NCBI GenBank assembly: GCA_947382645.1
Contig: CANDAE010000019.1
Coordinates: 1-64,000, forward strand
Direction of reading: 5' to 3'
Origin: Suilimivivens sp009774465
GTDB lineage: Bacteria; Bacillota; Clostridia; Lachnospirales; Lachnospiraceae
DNA: 64,000 nt
Positions 8,627-16,374 of this stretch are shown in pieces. Every line of letters begins with the position of its first letter. Positions within the stretch are counted from its first letter, which is position 1. Made by a program: the position numbers and the translations under genes. The notes beneath the pieces were generated by a model. It was given only the letters and a program-made list of their open reading frames with translations, did no database searches and was not told the origin of the DNA.

Positions 8627-9472
8627 TTACTTCATAATATCGGGACAAAGATATTTTTTCCCCTGTTTTCTTTTTTCTTTATCCCATCTTGTAAGAATAT
8701 GGATGGCTTCCGCACCTACCAGGCAGGCTCTTGCCTCGCCTCCATCTTCATATGCCTCCCCTGTTTCTCTCTGTACAATAACTGACGCACACATACCTGC
8801 CCGAAGGCCAAACAAACGGGACAATGTAAATAACGCTGCGCCCTCCATATCATAATTTAAAACATTGGCAGACTGCAGATCTTTATAAAGGGCATCCGCA
8901 TCCTGCCTCTTATAACCGCCAAAGCTGGCTCTTGACTGTCCGGCATAGAAGGATGCTGTGGTGCAGCCCACTCCCACATGATACGTAAAGCCAAGATTTT
9001 CACATGCCTGAATCAATGCCATAACCACCTCCGGAGATGCTGCCGAAGGATATTCCTCCATCACATACTGGCGGCTTGTTCCGTCAAGTCTTACATTGCA
9101 GTCATTAATGATAATATCGCCTATTTGAATCCCTTTTTGTATTGCCCCTGTGGTTCCAACTCTTATAAAGGTATTAACCCCTGCCGCTGCCATTGTTGTA
9201 AGGGGAAGCTCCAAATTGGGCCCGCCCATTCCTGTAGACATGGCTGTAAGCGGTGTTCCTTTATATGCTCCGGTGCAGGCCCTGTAGCCTCTGTTTAAAT
9301 CGTATTCTTTTGTGGTTCCTTCATCCCACTGCCCTGCCATTAAACTGATCCTGCGGGGATTGCCCGGAAGCAGTGCATATTCTCCCATATCCGGCACTGT
9401 AAATCCTTCTGTAGCTATACCGCCTGTTTCCGCATCACTAAGCCCCTGGCGCGCTTTCTCGATATCTTTCAT
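8627..9472 (-). CDS. nucleoside phosphorylase, uridine-phosphorylase family
   Basis: A 281-residue PNP_UDP_1 protein. The chosen ATG (9472) has AGGAGG at good spacing; a TTG two codons earlier is too close to it. Phosphate-binding motifs LPGNPRR and STGMGGPN, the GTTGAIQ loop, GCTTASFYAGQSR and ribose-binding NYDMEGAALF place it nearest uridine phosphorylase, where E. coli reads NYEMESATL. It would split a nucleoside with phosphate to free base plus ribose-1-phosphate in the cytoplasm. It is the first gene of the operon, just behind the promoter. The base specificity (uridine or a purine or deoxy analogue) cannot be told from sequence alone. Confidence 0.87.
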   Translation of the reverse strand: MKDIEKARQGLSDAETGGIATEGFTVPDMGEYALLPGNPRRISLMAGQWDEGTTKEYDLNRGYRACTGAYKGTPLTAMSTGMGGPNLELPLTTMAAAGVNTFIRVGTTGAIQKGIQIGDIIINDCNVRLDGTSRQYVMEEYPSAASPEVVMALIQACENLGFTYHVGVGCTTASFYAGQSRASFGGYKRQDADALYKDLQSANVLNYDMEGAALFTLSRLFGLRAGMCASVIVQRETGEAYEDGGEARACLVGAEAIHILTRWDKEKRKQGKKYLCPDIMK

Positions 9473-9525
9473 TTGCAAATACCTCCTGTTCTGCCTTCTG
9501 TACTTGATATTACTGCTTGTTTTTG

Positions 9526-9555
9526 ATTATATCATCAATACACATCTTTAGTCAA
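9526..9555 (-). promoter_or_regulatory. promoter of the nucleoside operon
   Basis: Minus-strand TTGACT (9550-9555) and TATAAT (9526-9531), 18 bases apart, lie about 55 bases before the phosphorylase start. The first TTTTGTGGTTTTAT box adjoins the -35. Confidence 0.65.
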
Positions 9556-9558
9556 TTA

Positions 9559-9689
9559 TTTTTGTGGTTTTATGTTGTTTTACTTCAATATTTTAAACAC
9601 TTTTGTGGTTTTATAGGCATTTTTAATTATATATTCTCTGATTTCATTGATTATTACGTAAAAAGATGGTATAATAATCCACAAAAGTA
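9559..9689. promoter_or_regulatory. three operator-like boxes shared by the divergent promoters
   Basis: Two direct copies of TTTTGTGGTTTTAT lie at 9559-9573 and 9600-9614. An inverted copy of the core CTTTTGTGG lies at 9676-9689, covering the start point of the deoR promoter. Spaced repeats of this sort are typical of DeoR-family repressors; binding by the adjacent regulator is inferred. Confidence 0.55.
9647..9675 (+). promoter_or_regulatory. promoter of the DeoR-family gene
   Basis: TTGATT (9647-9652) and TATAAT (9670-9675) are spaced 17 bases. The inverted operator-like box begins at the next base, suggesting autoregulation. Confidence 0.6.
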
Positions 9690-9718
9690 TCTACTATATA
9701 CATACAGGAGGCAGGGAT

Positions 9719-10576
9719 TTGTTACCAATAGAGCGCAAAGATATAATCAGAGACATGGTATATGAAAAGAAAACAGTAAGTGTTTTAGAGTTATCGGAAT
9801 ACTTCGGCGTCAGTCCGGAGACCATCCGCAGAGACATTAATGCACTGGACAGTGAGGGAATATTAACCAAAACCTATGGCGGAGCAAAATTCAAAACACA
9901 AGTAAGCAAGAAAATCCCTACGAAATCTCTGCTTCATATTATGCCTCAAAGAAAAAATGCAATGGCATACGAAGCCTCAAAATACATACAGCAAAATGAC
10001 TGTATCTTTATGGGATACTCCACCACTGTATTGGCATTATGCTCTCATATTCCGGATATGCCTCTTACTGTTGTCACCAATTCTCTGCCTGTAATACAGT
10101 TTTTTGCAGATTATAAATCCGTTCGTTTAGAGAATATCGGCGGAACCTACATCAGCAGTTATGATGCATTCAGCAGCTTTCACGCCATAGAATCACTTGA
10201 CCGTTACAGCTTCGACAAAGCTTTTTTGTCTTGTCAGGCAGTTGATTTCGGAAGAGGAATGTGCGACCAGAACGATATGATCTGCGGTTTGCAGCAGAAA
10301 GTGTTAGAAGTGTCCAATCAGGTATATCTGATTGCCGATAACAGTAAAATTAACCAGCGTGCATTTTTATCCTATGGGGACTTGTCCAGAATCAGTGAAT
10401 TAATAACAGATGCTGTCCCCCCTGTTGATGTACAGCAGCAACTGCTTTCTTTAAAAATTCCTTACACTGTAGCAAATATTCCTTCTCAGGAAGCTGCAGA
10501 AATGAAATATGAAGAAAAATCTCAGGAAACTGTTCCGGAAGAGGCGCCTTCAATTGAGCAGGAGACTGACCATTAG
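9719..10576 (+). CDS. DeoR family transcriptional regulator
   Basis: A 285-residue regulator starting at TTG with AGGAGG seven bases upstream. The N-terminal DeoR HTH is clear: RKDIIRDMVYEKKTVSVLELSEYFGVSPETIRRDINALDSEGILTKTYGGA, given here in parts because of its length (residues 4-55). The C-terminal DeoRC sugar-phosphate sensor spans about 75-240, including the family signature YLIADNSKI. The last 30 residues are an acidic tail outside the domain. DeoR sensors bind phosphorylated sugars, and ribose-1-phosphate or its ketose product would be logical effectors here. It is divergent from the nucleoside operon and probably represses it and itself. Confidence 0.88.
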   Translation: MLPIERKDIIRDMVYEKKTVSVLELSEYFGVSPETIRRDINALDSEGILTKTYGGAKFKTQVSKKIPTKSLLHIMPQRKNAMAYEASKYIQQNDCIFMGYSTTVLALCSHIPDMPLTVVTNSLPVIQFFADYKSVRLENIGGTYISSYDAFSSFHAIESLDRYSFDKAFLSCQAVDFGRGMCDQNDMICGLQQKVLEVSNQVYLIADNSKINQRAFLSYGDLSRISELITDAVPPVDVQQQLLSLKIPYTVANIPSQEAAEMKYEEKSQETVPEEAPSIEQETDH

Positions 10577-10598
10577 TCGACCAGCCTCCTGCCTGATT

Positions 10599-10636
10599 AA
10601 CATAAGGATGGCTTGCAAAACGTGGCATCCGTTGTT
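10599..10636. repeat. 38-bp imperfect-hairpin repeat, copy 1
   Basis: Begins AACATAAGGATGGCTTGC and ends GGCATCCGTTGTT, so its ends are imperfect inverted repeats of each other. Two related copies lie on the other side of pepD in the opposite orientation. Confidence 0.7.
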
Positions 10637-10649
10637 TTATATCTGTTCA

Positions 10650-12149
10650 TCATAATTCTTCTAAAAGTTGAATCAGATAATTCCATACCCTTCCTGCAGA
10701 CGATATACTGAGTTCTTCCCTGGTTGTATGGATATTTTTCATGTCCGGCCCTATGGATACACAGTCAAGGCCAGGAATCTTGTCTGCCAGCAGTCCGCAT
10801 TCCACGCCTGCATGAATGGCTCTGATTTCAGGTTCTTTCCGGTAAAGATTTTTATACACCTCTACCATTTTACTTCTAAGCGGGGAGTCCTTCCGATATG
10901 CCCATCCCGGATAAACACCGGTCACTTCCATATCGGCTCCTGACAGATACGCCAGACTTTCAAGTCTGCTAATCAAAGCCATCTTAGCACTCTCTAAGGC
11001 ACTTCTCACTGATATGCCAATGTTTACTTTTTTTCCTTCCATAAAAATCTGCCCGGGATTTAAAGAGGTCTCCACCATCCCCGGCATAGCCCTGCTCATT
11101 GCCTGTACTCCATAGGGAAGCGAATTAATAAGGCTGATCAGTATTCTGCTTTCTTCCCTGTCAATCACCTCTTCATCTTCTGTCTGGCAGGCACTCACCT
11201 CAATTCTTACGCCACTGTCTTTATCTGCCAGCTCTGTTTTCAGTTCCTGATCCAGTTTTTCACAAACAATTTTTAATAAGAGGAGGCATTCCTTCTCCAT
11301 GTCCTCCCCACGTACTGCCTGCAGTAATCCGTCTTCCTTTTCGTACTTTGTAATCAGGATTTTTGCCTTTGCCTGGACAGGTATTGCATTATCAGCAACG
11401 CCGCCCTTTAAATCCACAATATAAAGCTCCATCTTTTCCAGCAGTTTACTAAGGGTTCTGCCTAAAAGACAAATAGCATTTCCTCGTTCTCTGTGAATTT
11501 CTTCACCGGAATGGCCGCCCTGCAGTCCACATACACTAACTTCACAGCTTACACCCCGCTGTATGGAAATTTCAGAATCAAAGTGCAGATCCACCCTGGC
11601 TCCTCCGGCACAGCTTGACAGAAAAATCCCTTCCTCCTCAGAATCCAGGTTTACAAGCTGTTTTGCTTTTAAAGGGGTTACATCCAATGCCCTTGCTCCG
11701 TTCATTCCCACTTCTTCATCTACAGTAATCACCAACTCAATTCTTGGATGTTTGTATCCGGTTCCATCCAATAATGCCAGCCCGTAGGCAACTGCAATTC
11801 CATCATCGCCGCCAAGACTGGTTCCATCCGCCATCAGCCTGTCCCCATCTGTTACCAGCTTAAGTCCGTCTTTTTCCATATCAACAGGTGCATCCGGTTC
11901 CTTTACCGCCACCATATCCATATGTCCCTGGAGCATCACCGGTTCATGATCCTCATAACCGGCAGATGCCTCCTTTATAATAATCACATTTCCAGCTTCG
12001 TCCTGATAATGCTCCAGTTTTCTTTCACGTGCAAACTCTGCCAGATAATTGCTGATTCCTTCTGTGTTCCCTGAACCGTGTGGGATCTTACATATTTCTT
12101 CAAAGAAATAAAAAACATTTTTTGGTTCTAAATGTTCCAGTGCTCTCAT
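10650..12149 (-). CDS. pepD: aminoacyl-histidine dipeptidase (PepD, M20 peptidase)
   Basis: A 499-residue cytosolic di-zinc dipeptidase. The M20C order of motifs is present: LQGHMDMV (first metal His, Asp), GGDDGIAVAYGLALL (bridging Asp), VDEEVGMNGA (catalytic Glu pair), NLDSEEEG, then the dimerisation lid, RAMPGMVETSLNPG, and a C-terminal HAGVECGLLADKIPG with IGPDMKNIHTTRE. The length agrees with PepD (about 485). It hydrolyses Xaa-His and other dipeptides such as carnosine and Cys-Gly. GGGAG supports the start. It is monocistronic and lies between three copies of a 38-bp repeat, which may act as its transcript boundaries. Confidence 0.93.
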   Translation of the reverse strand: MRALEHLEPKNVFYFFEEICKIPHGSGNTEGISNYLAEFARERKLEHYQDEAGNVIIIKEASAGYEDHEPVMLQGHMDMVAVKEPDAPVDMEKDGLKLVTDGDRLMADGTSLGGDDGIAVAYGLALLDGTGYKHPRIELVITVDEEVGMNGARALDVTPLKAKQLVNLDSEEEGIFLSSCAGGARVDLHFDSEISIQRGVSCEVSVCGLQGGHSGEEIHRERGNAICLLGRTLSKLLEKMELYIVDLKGGVADNAIPVQAKAKILITKYEKEDGLLQAVRGEDMEKECLLLLKIVCEKLDQELKTELADKDSGVRIEVSACQTEDEEVIDREESRILISLINSLPYGVQAMSRAMPGMVETSLNPGQIFMEGKKVNIGISVRSALESAKMALISRLESLAYLSGADMEVTGVYPGWAYRKDSPLRSKMVEVYKNLYRKEPEIRAIHAGVECGLLADKIPGLDCVSIGPDMKNIHTTREELSISSAGRVWNYLIQLLEEL

Positions 12150-12164
12150 ATCGCTCCCTTCCTA

Positions 12165-12202
12165 AACAACGGATGCCATGTTTTACATACCATCCTTATG
12201 TT
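12165..12202. repeat. 38-bp imperfect-hairpin repeat, copy 2
   Basis: AACAACGGATGCC at one end and CCATCCTTATGTT at the other; reverse orientation to copy 1. One base separates it from copy 3. Confidence 0.7.
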
Positions 12203-12203
12203 C

Positions 12204-12240
12204 AACAACGGATGCCTGCCTCGCAAGCCATCCTTATGTT
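12204..12240. repeat. 38-bp imperfect-hairpin repeat, copy 3
   Basis: AACAACGGATGCC to GCCATCCTTATGTT; 37 bases, same orientation as copy 2. The inner part differs but the outer arms are conserved. Confidence 0.7.
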
Positions 12241-12242
12241 TA

Positions 12243-12284
12243 AAAAGACCTTACTTCCGCCTGTTTGCGGGAATAAGATCTTTT
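12243..12284 (-). terminator. terminator of the infC-rpmI-rplT operon
   Basis: A long imperfect stem, minus-strand AAAAGATCTTATTCCCGC against GCGGAAGTAAGGTCTTTT around AAACAG, ends in a T run 24 bases after rplT. Confidence 0.8.
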
Positions 12285-12307
12285 GTCTGCTTTTCTATCA
12301 ATTATAA

Positions 12308-12664
12308 TTATGCGATTTTACTCTTTGCAAGTTCTGCAAGGCTCTTGAAGCCTTCTGCATCATTTACTGCCATTTCTGCAAGCATCTTTCTGTTTATATC
12401 AACTTCTGCAAGCTTAAGTCCGTACATAAACTTGCTGTAGGATAATCCGTTTAATCTTGCAGCAGCATTGATACGTGCAATCCAAAGCTGTCTGAACTGA
12501 CGCTTTCTTTCCTTACGTCCTGAATAGGAAGAAGCCAATGCTCTCATTACTGACTGCTTTGCTACTCTATACTGTTTGCTTCTGGCTCCTCTGTAACCTT
12601 TTGCAAGTTTTAATACTCTATTATGTTTCTTCCTGGCATTCATGCCGCCTTTAATTCTTGCCAT
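12308..12664 (-). CDS. rplT: 50S ribosomal protein L20
   Basis: A 118-residue very basic protein beginning MARIKGGMNARKKHNRVLK, with GYRGARSKQYR and RKERKRQFRQLWIARINAAAR, all diagnostic of L20. L20 binds 23S rRNA early in large-subunit assembly. In Firmicutes it also represses its own operon by binding the infC leader. It is the last gene of infC-rpmI-rplT and is followed by a strong terminator. The length is exactly typical. Confidence 0.98.
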   Translation of the reverse strand: MARIKGGMNARKKHNRVLKLAKGYRGARSKQYRVAKQSVMRALASSYSGRKERKRQFRQLWIARINAAARLNGLSYSKFMYGLKLAEVDINRKMLAEMAVNDAEGFKSLAELAKSKIA

Positions 12665-12709
12665 GTCTTATAATCCTCCTTACGACTCATTACTATACAT
12701 TACCGTTAT

Positions 12710-12907
12710 TTATAAATAAGGTAAAATCTTCTTCATATTTTTAACATTGGTCTTGTCTGTCATTGCAGGCTGTCTTAAGTTTCTTTTTCTCTTGGTCGTC
12801 TTCTTTGCTAAGATATGGCTTTTGTAAGCTTTACTTCTTTTTAATTTACCTGTTCCTGTAGCTTTAAAACGCTTTGCAGCCGCTTTGCTTGTTTTCATTT
12901 TGGGCAT
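12710..12907 (-). CDS. rpmI: 50S ribosomal protein L35
   Basis: A 65-residue basic protein with the L35 pattern MPKMKTSKAAAKRFKATGTGKLKR and SHILAKKTTKRKRNLR, shown here in two fragments. It is a structural component of the large subunit. It sits in the conserved order infC-rpmI-rplT, with AGGAGG before its start. Nothing is unusual. Confidence 0.98.
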   Translation of the reverse strand: MPKMKTSKAAAKRFKATGTGKLKRSKAYKSHILAKKTTKRKRNLRQPAMTDKTNVKNMKKILPYL

Positions 12908-12982
12908 AACTGATTCCTCCTATATCCTTAAATTATTTCTGCCGACAGGCTCGTCCTCCTGTCATCTATTTTAACTGGCAGG

Positions 12983-13489
12983 CTAACGCTTTTCAGTTAA
13001 AAACATTGACATACTTCTCCCTTCTACCTTGGGAGCTTTTTCAACTACACAAATATCAGAAAGTGCTTCTGCAAAATCATCCAAAATGTGTTTGCTGTTG
13101 GCCATATGCGCCATTTCTCTTCCCCGAAACCTTAAGGTCACTTTCACTCTGTCCCCTTTGGTAATAAATTTTCTGGCCGCATTCATCTTTGTATTTAGAT
13201 CATTGGTGTCAATATTAGGAGATAAGCGGATTTCCTTAATTTCAATTGTTTTCTGTTTTTTTCTGGCTTCCTTCTCCTTACGTGTCTGCTCATATTTAAA
13301 CTTGCCATAATCGACAAGCTTACATACAGGCGGCTTCGCTGTAGGAGCAATTTTCACAAGATCAACTCCTGCTTCCTCTGCCATCTGCAGCGCCTCTCTT
13401 GAAGACATGATTCCCAATTGTTCACCATTTTCTCCAACAACACGTACTTCCTTATCTCTGATCTGTTCGTTAATGAATAATTCGCTAAT
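12983..13489 (-). CDS. infC: translation initiation factor IF-3, ATT start
   Basis: A 168-residue IF-3. The coding frame runs upstream of the first ATG-like codons as ISELFINEQIRDKEVRVVGE, the conserved IF-3 N-terminus, so the start is the ATT at 13489-13487. GGGGAGG lies 8 bases before it. Both IF-3 domains are present, with GIMSSREALQMAEE, KPPVCKLVDYGKFKYEQ, then the C-terminal LSPNIDTNDL and VTLRFRGREMAH. IF-3 blocks premature subunit joining and proofreads initiator tRNA pairing. Rare starts such as AUU are rejected by IF-3 itself, giving autoregulation; this is established for E. coli infC and the start is shared by B. subtilis. Confidence 0.95.
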   Translation of the reverse strand: MSELFINEQIRDKEVRVVGENGEQLGIMSSREALQMAEEAGVDLVKIAPTAKPPVCKLVDYGKFKYEQTRKEKEARKKQKTIEIKEIRLSPNIDTNDLNTKMNAARKFITKGDRVKVTLRFRGREMAHMANSKHILDDFAEALSDICVVEKAPKVEGRSMSMFLTEKR

Positions 13490-13516
13490 GGCTGTATCCT
13501 CCCCTGCATAAAAAAA

Positions 13517-13675
13517 TGGATAGCATAACTATCCACTAATCATCTGCTTAAGCTGCATATGCATACACCCACAAGGACACTGCATAAAAGCCTTCTGCTA
13601 TGAACGCCTGTAAGCCCGATTGCCACAGGGTGAGAGTGGATACTCTGCTTGAATGTCTGCATACTTACCGCATGC
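13517..13675 (-). ncRNA. L20-type leader of the infC operon with attenuator
   Basis: About 160 untranslated bases separate the promoter from infC. They contain several inverted segments and end in a hairpin (TGGATAG-TTATG-CTATCCA on the minus strand, 13517-13535) followed directly by a T run and then the infC ribosome binding site. In B. subtilis the equivalent leader terminates when L20 binds. Position and architecture agree; I did not verify the L20-binding pseudoknot. Confidence 0.6.
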
Positions 13676-13681
13676 TTTTAT

Positions 13682-13710
13682 ACAATAACATTTGAAGCGG
13701 TAAATGTCAA
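13682..13710 (-). promoter_or_regulatory. infC operon promoter
   Basis: Minus-strand TTGACA (13705-13710) and TATTGT (13682-13687) spaced 17 bases. The 13536-13901 gap otherwise holds only the infC leader and the untranslated lead of the next plus-strand gene, where TTGACA at 13822-13827 may be a -35. Confidence 0.65.
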
Positions 13711-13901
13711 GTATTTTTATGAATTATCTATGTGTTTTGCAGATTGTGAAAAATATTTCTCTCTGAAAATTATTTCAATTATACACAATTAAAGGACTTT
13801 TTTCAACTATAAGCCGCTTCGTTGACATGAAAAAATATAGTTGTTACCCTTTAATCAACAGTTGTTAAATTTTAAGAAAAAACGAAGGGAGAACAGATTC
13901 C

Positions 13902-15341
13902 ATGCTAAAAAGAAGTCTTGTAAAAAGTAAAATTACAATTCAGCCAATTCACATTCAACTACTGCATAATGAAGTATTTATGGGGCCCTGCCGATATGGG
14001 GAGGGAAATGACTTAACCTATGAGGGAGAAATGTATGTAACAAGAAAGAAAATCATTGAGTTTGATGAGGATATTAAAAAAAATATCGACAGTAATGCTG
14101 CTGTTGTTCTTGATACAAAGCTTATGGAATGGAATGAAGATTTCATAGTTAAAGAAGACCACTTAAATAAGGTACTTGAAAATGATTCCCAGGTAGATTT
14201 ATATCTTTTAACCGGCGGAATGATTTCATACATAGCAAGCATCATTGCAGAACGTACAGGAAAGCCCATTGCCTTTTGTCCCGTATCAGGCTCTGCCTTT
14301 CCCCGGCTGGGCGGAATTGATGCCGCCGCTTATCTGAAATCCAAAGGGATACAGGAAGTCTATAATGCACTTAACTATGATGATTTGAACAGCATTATCC
14401 GTGCCATAAAAGCAAGATATGCATTACGTCGGACAAAGACATTATATGCACTGCGGAATAATGTACTGTCTATTGGATGCGTCAGTTCATTTATCAATCT
14501 TTCTGATATCACAAAACGCTTTGGAATGGAAATCATCCATTACAACAGCCTTGAATTTTTTAATGAACTTGACCATATGTCATCTGAAGAGGAAGAAAAA
14601 GCAAAAGAACTGCTAAATGAATTAACTACGCAGGCTAACAGCATTTCCATTCCAACTGAAGAAATGTTAAATGATGTAAGATTTTATATTATAGTAAATA
14701 AAATCCTCGATCGTTTTGAATGCAATGCATTCACCCTGCCCTGTTTTGAATTGTGCGCAACCAAACAGTTAAACAATCGGCACTTTATGTTTTGTTTAAC
14801 CCACTCTCTGTTAAAGGATGAAGGGATTGCTTCCGCCTGCGCCGCTGATGTAGGTTCTATTATCTCTCTGCAGATTTTAATGGCGATGGCTCAGAAAGCA
14901 CCTCACATGGGCAATTGTGCAATTTTCTGTAACGAACTTGAAAACAACAAAATGCGAATTCTTCATGATGTCTGTTCCAAATATATGAAGGGATACGATG
15001 CTGATCCACTTCCAATTGATTATGTAAGTTATACCAAGGGAAACTGGGGTGCAACAATGCGCTATGACTTTGCAAAAGACATAGGTGAAACCATTACAAT
15101 GATAAATATAAGCCCTGATATGAGTAAAATCATGATCGGTCGGGGCACCATCTGCGGCGGAGAAGGATATCTGACACCGGAATGCACTCATGCAGTGGTA
15201 TTCCACGTAACAGATTCCAGAGATTTTTATGAAAAGGAATCGCAGATTGGCCATCACTTTGCCTGGGTTTATGGCGACTATACAAAAGATTTAATCGCAT
15301 TCGCCAAACTGATGAATTTGGAAGCAGTTCTTGCACTTTAA
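13902..15341 (+). CDS. L-fucose/L-arabinose isomerase-like protein
   Basis: A 479-residue protein with GAAGGGAG before its ATG. The front has no motif I can name. The second half resembles the C-terminal domain of fucose/arabinose isomerases: FTLPCFELCATKQLNNR, EGIASACAADVGSIISLQILMAMAQKAPHMGN and a late GRGTICGGEGYLTPECTHAVVF, quoted in part. In FucI that region holds a metal-ligand Glu and Asp, and E and D residues are present here (DEG and AADVG). Such FucI-like orphans are annotated as sugar isomerases, but the substrate is unknown. It has no transporter or kinase next to it. A convergent SorC regulator follows at 16 bases. Confidence 0.6.
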   Translation: MLKRSLVKSKITIQPIHIQLLHNEVFMGPCRYGEGNDLTYEGEMYVTRKKIIEFDEDIKKNIDSNAAVVLDTKLMEWNEDFIVKEDHLNKVLENDSQVDLYLLTGGMISYIASIIAERTGKPIAFCPVSGSAFPRLGGIDAAAYLKSKGIQEVYNALNYDDLNSIIRAIKARYALRRTKTLYALRNNVLSIGCVSSFINLSDITKRFGMEIIHYNSLEFFNELDHMSSEEEEKAKELLNELTTQANSISIPTEEMLNDVRFYIIVNKILDRFECNAFTLPCFELCATKQLNNRHFMFCLTHSLLKDEGIASACAADVGSIISLQILMAMAQKAPHMGNCAIFCNELENNKMRILHDVCSKYMKGYDADPLPIDYVSYTKGNWGATMRYDFAKDIGETITMINISPDMSKIMIGRGTICGGEGYLTPECTHAVVFHVTDSRDFYEKESQIGHHFAWVYGDYTKDLIAFAKLMNLEAVLAL

Positions 15342-15356
15342 ATCCTCCATCGGATT

Positions 15357-16343
15357 CTAAAAACCAGACTCAACCTTAGCGCTTTCCGGCCTGCTGCCAT
15401 CAATCAGCAATTTAAGTGCAGTTTTTTCATCTGTAATAAGAACATTGATCAGGCTGCCATTTAGTGCTCCGAGAATTGCCGGAGTCTTTTCCGGTCCCGC
15501 TGCAAAGCCAATAACATACTCTTTTTGTATTATATGCCGAATATCAATACTGATCATCAGGTCAAGAAGCTCACTTTGTATGAAACGCCCCTGTTTGTCA
15601 TAGTAATGGCCACAGAACAGTCCCACTGCTTCTTTCTCCTGCAGCCTTCGAATCACTTCGCCGGAAAGATATTGTTTCCATAAGGAATTAGGACTGTCAA
15701 AATCAGCCCTACTTAAGGGCGACACAACGATTGAAGCCTGGTCGGCATACTGCAATGCAGATGCAACCGCCGGAAGCGCTGATATTAATTCTTTATTTTG
15801 CCTGTCTTTCGCCAGAAAGGGCGCAAAAAGATGATGATAGGAACCATTATATGCTTTGGCAAAATTCCGCACAAGTTCCAATTCTCCATCATCATTATGT
15901 GAAGTATTAATCAAGCCAAATAATTGTACCACATGAACAGGCAGTTCACGAAGCGGGCATAATGATTCAATCATAGAGCGGATCATACGCCCCCGTGTAA
16001 TGCCTATAACAGAATCCGGGCGCAGAATAGAATCTAAATAACATGCCGTAAGGGATGCCACTTCATCACCAATCTCTTTCGAAAGCTCAGAGACAGGGGA
16101 TAAAACCAATGCATCTTTTAAAGAAAAACGTCTGATTAATTCCTTTTGTAAAAAGCTGTTCGTATTTGGAAAGCCTGAAATGACAAATTGGACACAGCCT
16201 GTTTTACATGCTTCATTAATCAATCTTGAAACTGAGGATTTAGACATAAAAAACTGGTCCGCTATTTCGGACTGTGAAACATTTTCAATATAATAAAGTC
16301 TGGCAACAGCCTGCAAAAGCTGACGTCTGTCTGAAAAATTCAT
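15357..16343 (-). CDS. SorC/DeoR-type sugar-binding transcriptional regulator
   Basis: A 328-residue regulator. The N-terminal HTH (about 5-50) reads QAVARLYYIENVSQSEIADQF then SKSSVSRLINEA, typical of the SorC family. The C-terminal part (about 60-320) is the sugar-phosphate-binding domain, with GITRGRMIRSM, YADQASIVVSPL and a final IGFAAGPEKTPAILGALNG. SorC proteins respond to phosphorylated sugars in the cytoplasm. Its start codon is only 31 bases from that of the divergent desulfurase-like gene, so the two promoters must overlap coding sequence. The target genes are not evident; the FucI-like gene next door is a candidate. Confidence 0.82.
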   Translation of the reverse strand: MNFSDRRQLLQAVARLYYIENVSQSEIADQFFMSKSSVSRLINEACKTGCVQFVISGFPNTNSFLQKELIRRFSLKDALVLSPVSELSKEIGDEVASLTACYLDSILRPDSVIGITRGRMIRSMIESLCPLRELPVHVVQLFGLINTSHNDDGELELVRNFAKAYNGSYHHLFAPFLAKDRQNKELISALPAVASALQYADQASIVVSPLSRADFDSPNSLWKQYLSGEVIRRLQEKEAVGLFCGHYYDKQGRFIQSELLDLMISIDIRHIIQKEYVIGFAAGPEKTPAILGALNGSLINVLITDEKTALKLLIDGSRPESAKVESGF

Positions 16344-16374
16344 AAATGCTCTCTTTCTTATGGAGGATTATACT

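Noticed and set aside
13354..13536. Short minus-strand open frame overlapping the infC start
   Set aside because: It is out of frame with the conserved IF-3 N-terminus and covers the leader terminator and infC ribosome binding site.
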